Below, in pieces: positions 11,201-19,600 of a stretch of DNA of 64,000 bases. Position 1 is the stretch's first letter, and every line of letters starts with the position of its first letter. The notes under the pieces are model-generated. The model searched no databases, had not been told where the DNA came from, and saw nothing but the letters and a program-made list of their open reading frames with translations. Origin of the DNA: Sergeia podlipaevii (lineage: Eukaryota > Euglenozoa > Kinetoplastea > Trypanosomatida > Trypanosomatidae); the NCBI GenBank assembly GCA_030849805.1, contig JASANZ010002240.1, positions 31,159 through 95,158 of the forward strand, written 5' to 3'. Made by a program: the position numbers and the translations under genes.

Positions 11201-12577
11201 CGGCTTGCGCACATATATCGCAGAACCCGCAGCTGCTGCTGAAGGCCTCTTCTCCGCGAGAGCAGCTTGAATAGGACCAGATGTGGAATCGCCTGCAGGA
11301 TCGACGTTGCGTGCGCCGTAGTAGCTCAAGTGACCATGAAGGGAAGAAACGGAAGAGGCACTAGCGGCATCGCACTGCGGTCGTGCGCGCGGCTGGAAGC
11401 GAGCAAACTCTTCCATCCCCAAGTCTACTTCTGATGCTCTAGAGTGCTTAGCGCCACCACCACCGCCGCTTGACATCCCCACAAGACGCTGCTCAGCGGT
11501 CTGAAGTTCCGAAAGCACCTCCAGTAGAACTTTCACAAGCAATTCATCCAGCATGCAAACATCAGCCCCTGCGCGGACAACGACACGATCTACAGCAAGC
11601 AGTTTTTCCTTCGCCACACGCTCAAAGTGCCGCATCAGTCCAAGACGAAATCGCGGAAATAGCTGAACGTCGCCAATGTGAAACTGTTCGGTGAACCGCT
11701 CCAGTCCTGCGTGGTGTCTTTGAACTAAATACTGCGTTAGCAGCGGATGATCAGAAAGAACCATCACACGCGCTCCATTCAAGACGGCGGCGGAGGCAGA
11801 AGAAGGGGTCGCAGCGCCTTCACGAAGAAATATCTCCACACAAAACAACAAACTCGGCGTGATCACTTCTCCAATCCGCATGCGTCCACAAGCAGCAGCG
11901 GCGCCTGCACCTGTACCGCCGCCAGTGCGGTACGGTAGCACCACTACTACAACCGCAACAAGCGCACTCGACAGGCGACGGTGAAGCAAGTCCGCACAGA
12001 GCAACCGACTCGACGCTACGATGACGCCGCGGCGCTGAAAGGCAGTACAGCGTTCCTTCGTCCCTGCGCCTTCGTCAATGTACGTGACAGAAAGAGAATC
12101 ACCGGTGCCAGCGGAATCGTCGCCGCCTCCTCCATCTCTGTGTGACGTACCATCAGCACCAGTAGCGCATCCTGCAGGGTTTGCCACACGCCCAGCAAGA
12201 TCGCTGCACTTGGTGCCCAAGTAGTCGGCCAACGCAGTGGCGAAGGATTCAACAGTACCCTGCGGCAGTCGATCAGGAATGACAATAAGAAAGTGACGAT
12301 CCGCATTGACGGCAGCGTGCTGCCTCACCACCTCCGCCGCGACCCCTTCCACGTCAAAGCCCAAGCTCACAAGACACAGTTGACTATTGCTGTGCGTAGG
12401 ACACTGGCTAACACACACGCGAGCAATGTGCTCTGTGCACGTGCTGGTCACCCGCTCTGGATCGTCGTGGTGAGCACTTGAAGTGCTTTTCCCGCTGCTG
12501 GTGTCGCTGTCAAAAACATCAATGTTATCAACATCACATTCGTCATCAAGTACAGAGTTTGGCGAGGCGTCTGTCAT
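8291..12577 (-). CDS. XPF: XPF/ERCC4-family structure-specific DNA repair endonuclease
   Basis: A 1428-residue homologue of XPF (yeast Rad1), the nuclease subunit that with ERCC1 cuts 5' of lesions in nucleotide excision repair and acts on crosslinks and flaps. The ERCC4 nuclease domain starts near residue 1163: VIVFDEREF, then an Asp in TADYVLS, then the catalytic ERK-x3-D motif as VERKGVRD (about 1206), then PICLIEF. A helix-hairpin-helix region (RFPGVTPGNAPRVM, around 1375-1420) closes the protein. The N-terminal two-thirds corresponds to the inactivated SF2 helicase region and is inflated by acidic, Ser/Gly-rich insertions, which explains a length above the usual 900-1000. The nuclease residues look intact. 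The start ATG at 12577 is followed by an acidic N-terminus. No ERCC1 partner is present in the window. Confidence 0.92.
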   Translation of the reverse strand: MTDASPNSVLDDECDVDNIDVFDSDTSSGKSTSSAHHDDPERVTSTCTEHIARVCVSQCPTHSNSQLCLVSLGFDVEGVAAEVVRQHAAVNADRHFLIVIPDRLPQGTVESFATALADYLGTKCSDLAGRVANPAGCATGADGTSHRDGGGGDDSAGTGDSLSVTYIDEGAGTKERCTAFQRRGVIVASSRLLCADLLHRRLSSALVAVVVVVLPYRTGGGTGAGAAAACGRMRIGEVITPSLLFCVEIFLREGAATPSSASAAVLNGARVMVLSDHPLLTQYLVQRHHAGLERFTEQFHIGDVQLFPRFRLGLMRHFERVAKEKLLAVDRVVVRAGADVCMLDELLVKVLLEVLSELQTAEQRLVGMSSGGGGGAKHSRASEVDLGMEEFARFQPRARPQCDAASASSVSSLHGHLSYYGARNVDPAGDSTSGPIQAALAEKRPSAAAAGSAIYVRKPWRRLGTVKALCFAGITNAACLHVEHSDLDIDLHAALHANEPRWPYRALVESLLDVRWLRRVARRGSSFDFLLALESSLEKRSGKRDGLGGAPPAAMWTLSSHYNDIVTIASHRIGSMTVVGATANVFPGSFRAPHVSDTAGEAELDRMPDSHLSGERSAGCATVVDCDVDDEDRKEEEEGEEVQVVSAGPPSASPQVILIPNKDDINYILEVVHRLAAAWCRDTQRRLRKHMQEDKGGDGTTNAGLSSPPALLVVVYSQKELLTCVQRLLSSLQTFQQLQLSIFLRKYQARYGVRVASATPAGRLHCGSSSCDRGTSAQHGREDVVQLPSGGNEDGSAAQSSFEQWMQATNINAEDEEDDDSLEEVSPEEGEEGGLRHAEVVDTVSGGATQGRSPGALFSQSVAQIVAAEGGSRGSTGRGQSSMPSSHPPIMPACSLHHVLLSQSPLTTTLQHAQRALEVSFSDASKKESTVNGDSGGTAADGGASKNNTINTREVPSFLLESVGGGMAILCPRDIENANEYPHVVVVDGNQLSVSSLASMVRGTHDRLHVASPPSSGEEEPSRQGQGEAHRTVRARLARVQRIIFSQQRLQMVRMLEMLQDELSVAELSGLKAQLVVSSLTDEDFANTVADEREAFESLAHVKASLTGQLLAGRSSLRKTEDALRSGLALAHSTRRRSMYAAHLKGKIVMGNTAFDGQTLLARGPPVIVFDEREFRCPLPYALYCQGIEVVPLTLATADYVLSSSYAVERKGVRDYVQSLQSGRIFHQLAAMSRKYARPICLIEFSKAGVFRLTFHTDNSPRSLARSGNKGTIYGTLYARTARLMAAFPRVSFMWSRSPAHSAAMLMTLKRTVATDNVAPNDPSLTSTAIVSAEEGTSFTRTGDRGSGDLESGGAGSAADRELAHYAARVLSRFPGVTPGNAPRVMQMCGSLAGLATVSQESLENVMELKDAKMLYEYLHSPFSVDVG

Positions 12578-13186
12578 AGAGGCACTAGCAAGACCAAATA
12601 ATAATAATAATAATAATGGCTTGCAATTTGGCTTTCTTTAAAAGTATGGTAGGTGTGGTGAAGAATATGCAAAGCAAGCAGTGAAACGCATCACTATTAG
12701 CACTCATTGAGCAACAAAAGAAAAAAAAGAGGAAGAAACGCGAAGGGAAACGAAAAGACAAGAAGAAGGATGCTTACTACAAAAAAATAAGTTCAAAGAT
12801 GTCAACGTTACGCTTGAGAAAACTATATATGCAATGGTGTATAGATGCGAGGTCTCTCTCCTCTGTTGCTGTAAATGTCAGTCACAATCCATGTGCAACA
12901 CTCATCATCTTCGCAAATATAGATTGGAATACGCATGTCTCCTTTTCGGTAAAATAAAAAAATAAAAAAGAAAGAAAGGAAAGGGCTAACAACAACAAAA
13001 AAAAAGAGAAAATAGAATAAATTTTTAATAAACAATTCTCGTCATGCAGATGTTGACCACTTTTGCACGAAGCTCCCCCTTCTCTTCTCTCTCCCCCTTC
13101 CCTTCGCGTCAATGTCAAGTTGTAAATCGTAAATGCAATATAATTAATAAAAAAAATAATAGTACATACATTTCGCTTTCCCATTT
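12578..13186. other. Intergenic spacer, no gene recognised
   Basis: A/T-rich DNA with an ATA/ATT triplet microsatellite near 12598-12615 and A-runs. One short stretch (12822-12935) is more complex and can encode 37 codons on the minus strand, starting at an ATG about 12935, but no homology is recognised and it is too short to support. Confidence 0.5.
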
Positions 13187-15472
13187 TTACATCAAGTTTT
13201 GTGCTCGCAGCACTACATACTCAAACTGACCAAAAGTGAGCAACATCTCCTCCTCCTGCACAGGCACACGACGCAGCAGCTGTGGCTCAACTCGGCCTAT
13301 GCGCACGCACAGGTCACGCTGTATGTCACCGAGCCTTTGAAAGGAAAAAGGCTTGCCAAAGCTCTCCCACCCCAGCACCATATGTCGCACATCCTTCCAC
13401 GCTACTCTACCGGAGCCTGTCTTGTCCATCTGTCTAAACCACTCCACGTGCTTAGGGTTTGAGTACACAGCATCCACGAGAAGTGGGGTCGTGTAGACAA
13501 CATGTCGCGCCGTCACCTCAATCACTTGGCCAGGACACGACTCTAGCGCCACACGATATAAGCCACCCTGCCCAAGCGCTTCGACCACCGTGGCGCGCTC
13601 CTGTCTCTGCAATGTGATGATCACTCGGTCTCGAACTCCACACACCTCCACATCCGCGTCGCTCACTACATGCACGTCTCGATGTAGCACTCCCACATCG
13701 ATACCTCCATCTGCTTCATACAGAAGCGTGTACGTGGCATCATACGTGGCAGCCATCACCCGTGCCTCATGAAGTGTAGCGTCGCAGCCAAAACGCCGAG
13801 CCAACACGCGCGTACCGACACGTAGCGGTGGCGTAGGACCATGAAGGGCGAGTGAAGGGCATAAAGACAACTCATGAAGCGCGTATAGACGCTCCATCGC
13901 ATCGCCCTTGTACGGGGAGGCATCCCTCCCACCGTGCGCCGCTGACGCAGGTGCTACCGCTGCAGAACTGGCCAGAGGAAAGAGCACCGCCACAGCAGCA
14001 GGAGCAGCGTCGCCTCGCGTCGTTGCACCTTTGTTGATTGGCGATCTCGATGGAGATGTGGCGGATGTGAAATTAGCAGAAGAGACAGGGCTGTTTGGCA
14101 TACCGTCGCCTCCGCGTGTTGAAAGGTGGGGCTGCGGGTTGCCGCGAGGAGGCACAGGCGGTGGCACGCGACACACGGAAGGTAAACAAGAAGAAGTCCC
14201 CTTCATCACCGTAAAGTGAGGAGAAGGACACTTCGTGGCACTAAGAGGTTCTGCGGAGCTGATATTCTGGAGAGGATACGTACTGGAGTTGTTTAAACTT
14301 TCGGCACATAAAAAATTGCTGCCTGTCACGTTAGTGCGAATACTAGGGGCATTCACATGCATCACGCCGTTGGTGCTTGAGGCGGCTGGACGGATCATGG
14401 AGGCACCACGTATTATGGGAAGAGCAGAGCTATCTAAAGGGGGTACACCATTGCTGGTGTTGGTGTTGTGGAGATTGTTGGTGAAGGCGTCTTGTTGCAA
14501 CGATGGCATGTAAGGACTTGAGATGTTTCCATCTTGCGAAGCAAAGAAGGGTTCCCGCAGCGTAGGGGAGGTAGCGATAGCCTCTGAAGCAGTCGTCAGG
14601 AATGCATACATATCATCTAACACGGCACGAGAGCGGCTCTCCTCCTCAATGACTGCTAGACACTGCGGATCGACCAGTTTGCCATCACCGCTGGTACATA
14701 GACCCCGTGAAAGGGTAGCAGCAGCCGTCACAGTCGCAGGGAGCCCATGGCTCGCGCTGACAGCTCCGTCGCAAGCCGGTGTGCGGCCACGGAAGGACGC
14801 AGCGGTCTTCCTCATGACCGCAAAGCCATTCGGATCTTCAGAGGTGGCACTACTAGGACCGCTAGCCATATCCCTTCCATTTCTGGTGTCCGTGACAGCG
14901 CTAGTCCCCCCGCGTGTCCCACTGTTGTGCTGCTGCGGCTTAGAACTCGCAGTCATGGCACTACGGCCACCTGACGCACGCTCTGGCATCAGCTGCAGCG
15001 GCGCGCTACGTGCATTGCGATATGGTCTCACACGGTACTTGCCATCAGAGGTCAAGCCACATACCATGCCCACATTAGTATGGCGTCCAATAACCGCGAA
15101 CACGGCAGAGGGACTCTGCAATCCAAATGGGAGCACATCCATACAGTGAAACACGCGTTGGTCTAGCGGCTTCCCCGTTGCCACGCACAAGTAATGAGTC
15201 TCAGCAAACGACTGCGAGGAGGCGTCTTCGCTTTTGCTAAGTGAGCAGGAATCGCCAGAAAGCGACAGTGACGCACTTCGCTCATTGATAGTGCTATGAT
15301 GGTTGCGGTAGAGGCTATGCTGGTCCGGTGAGCCGACACGAATCTGGTGGTGGTGGTGGTGCCTTGAGGATGCTACGCGTAGAAGCGCAGCAGGTGACTT
15401 GTCCTCCAGCGCGCGGCCACTGATCGTGACGTCCACAATAACCCCAACGCTAGTAGCGACAGAGGCTAGCAT
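13187..15472 (-). CDS. Hypothetical protein with Tudor-like and EF-hand-like segments
   Basis: A 761-residue protein not recognised by name. The first ~540 residues are Ser/Thr/Pro-rich and low-complexity, with a His run near residue 40. A compact region at about 547-610 (GTRVLARRF, EARVMAATYDATYTLLYEADGG, then DVHVV) has the strand spacing of a Tudor/Agenet barrel. It is followed by a second similar beta segment (VCGVRDRVIITLQRQERATVVEALGQGG). Near the C-terminus DKTGSGRVAWKD fits a 12-residue EF-hand loop (Asp at 1, Thr at 3, Ser at 5, Gly at 6, hydrophobic at 8) although Asp replaces Glu at 12. A role in reading modified proteins or in a calcium-linked scaffold is possible but unproven. 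The start ATG at 15472 immediately follows a TA microsatellite, so the 5' UTR is repetitive. Confidence 0.75.
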   Translation of the reverse strand: MLASVATSVGVIVDVTISGRALEDKSPAALLRVASSRHHHHHQIRVGSPDQHSLYRNHHSTINERSASLSLSGDSCSLSKSEDASSQSFAETHYLCVATGKPLDQRVFHCMDVLPFGLQSPSAVFAVIGRHTNVGMVCGLTSDGKYRVRPYRNARSAPLQLMPERASGGRSAMTASSKPQQHNSGTRGGTSAVTDTRNGRDMASGPSSATSEDPNGFAVMRKTAASFRGRTPACDGAVSASHGLPATVTAAATLSRGLCTSGDGKLVDPQCLAVIEEESRSRAVLDDMYAFLTTASEAIATSPTLREPFFASQDGNISSPYMPSLQQDAFTNNLHNTNTSNGVPPLDSSALPIIRGASMIRPAASSTNGVMHVNAPSIRTNVTGSNFLCAESLNNSSTYPLQNISSAEPLSATKCPSPHFTVMKGTSSCLPSVCRVPPPVPPRGNPQPHLSTRGGDGMPNSPVSSANFTSATSPSRSPINKGATTRGDAAPAAVAVLFPLASSAAVAPASAAHGGRDASPYKGDAMERLYALHELSLCPSLALHGPTPPLRVGTRVLARRFGCDATLHEARVMAATYDATYTLLYEADGGIDVGVLHRDVHVVSDADVEVCGVRDRVIITLQRQERATVVEALGQGGLYRVALESCPGQVIEVTARHVVYTTPLLVDAVYSNPKHVEWFRQMDKTGSGRVAWKDVRHMVLGWESFGKPFSFQRLGDIQRDLCVRIGRVEPQLLRRVPVQEEEMLLTFGQFEYVVLRAQNLM

Positions 15473-15500
15473 CTATATATATATATATATATATATATAA
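15473..15500. repeat. TA dinucleotide microsatellite
   Basis: About 13 uninterrupted TA units at 15474-15499, directly upstream of the start codon of the Tudor/EF-hand gene, so probably in its 5' UTR or splice region. Confidence 0.85.
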
Positions 15501-15669
15501 AGTAAACAGATAAATAAAAACAAAAGAGAAAAAAAAGCTACAGTACTACTCGCGATGCAGGTGGCAGTCTTCCTCTACAGCGCTGTCAAGACAACAACAA
15601 AAAAAAAAAAAGAAAGGAAATAGTAGAGGAAAAAGTTGTAACAACCAAAATCATAAATAAAAACCAAAG

Positions 15670-15846
15670 TCACGTCCTTCTAACATAACAAGGAACAGAA
15701 AAAAAAAGCACCCCATTGAAGTCACAGCAGAACTGCACGCGCTCACCAATCAAGAGAAAACGAAGCATTCCTGACGGCGTTGGCGTTATCGTGCCTGAGG
15801 GGCGCACAAACCTCACCACACAGTCACCATTGTAGAAAAACACCAT
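15670..15846 (-). CDS. Small hypothetical protein, 58 aa
   Basis: A short gene sitting alone in the spacer between two large genes. The bases from about 15690 to 15835 are clearly more G+C-rich and more varied than the A/T-rich DNA on both sides, and codons read normally through to a TGA. The open frame extends to an ATG at 15879, but a strong C/T tract (about 15905-15883) is followed by its first AG at 15873-15872, inside that extension. The mature mRNA should therefore start after the AG and use the ATG at 15846 (MVFFYNGDCVVRF). The product is rich in beta-branched and aromatic residues with four Cys and a basic C-terminus (YVRRT); it could be a small beta-barrel subunit. No family is recognised. 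Confidence 0.55.
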   Translation of the reverse strand: MVFFYNGDCVVRFVRPSGTITPTPSGMLRFLLIGERVQFCCDFNGVLFFSVPCYVRRT

Positions 15847-15871
15847 TTTTTGTTCTTTTTCTTCGGTATTG

Positions 15872-15905
15872 CTAATCATATTCCCACAGAGACAGAAAAG
15901 AAAAT
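15872..15905 (-). promoter_or_regulatory. Predicted spliced-leader acceptor deciding the start of the 58-aa gene
   Basis: On the minus strand a pyrimidine tract of T and C (about 15905 to 15883) leads to the first AG at 15873-15872. This AG lies downstream of the ATG at 15879, so that codon would be removed, leaving the ATG at 15846 as the first in the mRNA. Confidence 0.5.
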
Positions 15906-16671
15906 ATATCTAATTTAACGGTTGTACAGGAAATTTTTTTTTTTAATCTAGGTTTACTTTAAAGAAAGTCTTTAAAAAAAAAATGAATAGGTAAGAATAC
16001 ACGTGAGCCATTTATCGCTTTTTCCTCTTCGCTCATTAAACTGTTGTACTTTTTCTTGAATCTCTAGATGGCAGCACAAGTGGAGGCGTAAATTTTTTTT
16101 AAAAGCTCAACTATTCTTCCTTATCGTCTATTGTTTCTAGAACATATTCTTTTCTTATTTTGTAAAATATATATATATGTGATGTTATGTTCCTCAAAGC
16201 GTACTTCAAATACTATTGTGCGTCATTTGAATAAAAAAAAAAGGCGCCAATAAATTATCCCCATCACCCAAAAAGTATGTGTACAGCGAGAACAAAAAAA
16301 AAAAAATTGATGAAAGACAACACCAAATTCCCAAGTCAACAGTAAATAAACAAGAAAAAAAAAACAATATATATATATATATCTACAATGCACGTCCCGC
16401 TGAAGCCTACCAATGTAAAAAAAAAGGAGCCTAAAGAGGATATATATATACATATTCTTGAAGTCGCCTTGTAGACAAAAACAGCAACAACTACAACAAG
16501 TAAGCGAAGATAAAAAAAAAAAAAAACAAGAATCTAATTGAATCACACGCACGTACTAGTAAAAAACAACAACAAAAAATGTGTCCACTGAAAAAAAAAA
16601 AAAGAAAAAAGATACCATTTCCTTCACATTGCCTCTGCACCAAACAAAACATCGTTCGACTATATTGAGAA
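15906..16671. other. A/T-rich intergenic spacer
   Basis: No gene was seen. Numerous A-runs (16301, 16354, 16511, 16591) and TA runs (16168-16178, 16367-16382, 16440-16450) are present. It probably holds the 3' UTR of the FYVE-like gene to its right. Confidence 0.6.
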
Positions 16672-19600
16672 TCAGCGATGGCCAGCTCCACGGCTCGTCT
16701 GCCGTGTCAGCGGCGAGGGGGCACCCGCGGCGGTGCCCTTGCGCGCAACAGTCTTCGTCTTGGGAGTTGCTCTGCTCGCAGTTGGGGCGGAAAGCCGATC
16801 AAACACGCCCTCACTCGCCGTCTCTGAGCGCCCGCCGACGGAAGGAGTCTTGAGCCGTCGTCCAACACGTGGGGTGGGAAAAGGACTACTGCTCAGCACC
16901 GTATCGGTAGACCTCCGGGCTGCAGGCACCGCCGACGTGCTACCACGCACCGCTGACCCTGTAGACACCGTCGAGAGAGCTGCAGAAGGGCGAGTTGAAG
17001 TGGCAGCCCCCTTGGAGGAGCGGCGTATGCTGCTGCTAGCTCCATCAACACCTGTGCCAGTTTTCCGCGAGATGGAAGCGGCGCTATACGGTGTACTCAG
17101 CCCACGTGCAGTGCCGGTGGTGGTGGTGCCACCAGGGTTCATTCGGCGCTTGCGCATGATGTGCAGCAGAGCAGGGGCAGCATCCACAAGACCGCCACCA
17201 GCACTGTTATCTCGTGGCGTCTCATACGCCAGCCCGCCAATCGACGCTGTCGTGTTGCGGTGACTGACAACGGGAGATTCGTAGCCATCCGTCGCCTCCA
17301 CAAAGTCATGACGCGCAGCTGGTGAAGACAGGGGCTCGGCGCCGCCATGGCCACGGTCCACGCTTGGCAAGGGCACGCTTCCGACCGCAGATGCACTGCC
17401 TGCTCTTGCGGATGGGCGGCCCAAACTGCCACGGGAAATAGTCGTGGGCACGGCAGCAGCGGTGGAGATGTCGATGACTGGAGGCTCGTGCTCGGTTGCC
17501 CCAATACTGCGCGGCGTCGCGCCAAAAAGAGAAGTTCCGGGAATCAACTGCGCCGACCGCCGCGGACGAGTCGCAATACGCTCAAAAGTCCGTCCTGCTG
17601 CAGCTGCAGAAACGTTCGTCCTCGTGGCCGTGCGGGTGAACTTTGGCGTCTCCACGCGCCTGGCACCTCCACCAGAAGTCCCGACAGCCGTGTGCGTGCG
17701 CTGCAGCGGCGTCATGAACCTTCCCTCGTGGTAGTTGCTGTTTTGCGTGTGCGCTGCTGCACCGCGCACGCCTGATGGGGAGGAACTGTTCGATCCAGGC
17801 ATACCCCTCCGCGGTTGTCGGGGAGTAGTTGCACGAGCGTTGAAGCCGGCAGCAGAAGATGCAGTGCGAGAGAAGGGCCGTGTAGCTCCAGAACCAGTAG
17901 CACTACTGGCGGTAGCGCCAGGACGGCCAGCTAGAGGCGTTCTTGGACGCCCGGCCGTCGCCGCTGAGGCGGAAGCGCCACCAGCACCCGCGCCTCTGTA
18001 GTAAGCGTTTCCATAGTAAGCGGCGCCACCGCCGTATCGGCCAGTGGTGGCTGTTCGCGTGAAAGGTGCGTTCGCAGAGCGCGTCCGAGCCAGTCGAGCG
18101 TTAGCGAGCATGCCACCTGTTGATCCGGCCGCTGTGGTGGCGGTGCGCCTGTACGAAGGGTTCGCAGAGAGAGTACGCGTGAAGCCGGTGGATGTCGGAC
18201 CTGCTACTCCTCGACTGCCGCCGCGGCCTCCAACATTGGAAGCGGCACCACGGCCTCTTGTTGCGCCATAACCATATCCGTAACCGCCGGAGAATGTGCG
18301 CGATAGAGGCACTCTCTGCTCATACTGCTGGCGCCTCGGTGTATTGCCGCCTCCGGCCTTGTGCTGCGGAGACGTGGAAGGGCCAGAGACATGGCTGTAG
18401 CCACTGTAGTATCCAGCCCCTGCCGTAGCGGAACGTGCAAACGGAGCGGCGGCTGCGGACTGCGTCCTCGCGAAACGTGAGGTCTCGCCAGCACTCACAT
18501 TGTCCGCTGCTCCACGTGACACGGCATACGGGTGCCTAGAGGTGACTCCGCATGAGTAGGAGGCGGTGCGACCAAACTTTTGTAGCTGAGACGGTTGGCC
18601 TGTGCGGTTAGAAGTGGCGAGTGGGGTACGCATAAGATACGCCGCTGAAGAGTTCGTGCGTCCCAGTCGCTGGGGCTGCGCGGAGTGCCCTTGAGCGTTG
18701 GCCGTTCGTGCAAGGTGTGTAGCGCCAGAGTTCACTCGGCCAAAATGATTAGCGGTGGAATTGGTTCTAGCAAGGCGACCATTCGCGGATGGCGTGCGCT
18801 GATATCCAGATGCCCCAGGGATGCCAGACGGAAGACGCACGAAGCGGCCGCTAGGGGTTGCCGTTGCCGTGCGGTGGTACGCGCCGGCAGTCGCAGGGGG
18901 CCCGTGTGGCCTCAAGGCACCACCACCGGTACGTGTGGACAAAGGTGTACGATGCGCACCTCCCAAAGCGGTCCCGGCAGCAGCAGCAGTAGCAGAGCGT
19001 TTGACCAGTTTTTGGCGCGTCTGCACTCCGTGCAGCTCGCCCGAGGCACGCGACGCACTGACAGCTGTACTGGAGCCTCTCCAGACCGCCCCAATAGGGA
19101 GCTTGTGCGGCGTTGAAGAGGTCCCGCGTGAGTCGCTTACGTTCTTGCGGCCCGACATCAAGCCAGTACCACGGGCAGAATGACGAGTGGCGTGCACGGA
19201 GCGAGACTTAAACCCAGAGGACGAGAGGCTGCGACGGTAGCTGCTAGCGGTCTTGTGTATTTTTGCGGTGGCGGAGGTCCTGCGCTTTTCAGATGATGGT
19301 GTCACGTAGCCAGGCTTGACTTGGCTGCGGCTGTGATGCACGGTAAGCCTCGCGGGCGTCGTTGAGTTCTTGATGCTGTTGCGAACGTTCATCGGCTTCG
19401 CGCCGAGATCCAGCACCTCTGTACAATCACCCTCGTAGTCATCCACCGCGTCCTTGTGCGAGACAAGCTCGCAATCGTCAGAGCACGGAGAGACACTCAC
19501 AATCATGTCATGGGAGCGCAACTTCTGATGCTGAGGCTTGTTGTAGTGCTGGCTCCCATACTTTTGGCACTGCTGATGAGCAGCGAGAGCTTGATCGCCA

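Noticed and set aside
12822..12935. C/D snoRNA or tiny ORF candidate (ATGATGA followed by CTGA on the minus strand)
   Set aside because: The box C and CTGA are only about 20 nt apart with no second CTGA or terminal stem, and the 37-codon frame has no support.
17780..17810. tRNA B-box-like GTTCGATCC and similar TCGAACC hits elsewhere
   Set aside because: They fall inside protein-coding sequence and have no matching A box, acceptor stem or anticodon arm. No tRNA was found in the window.
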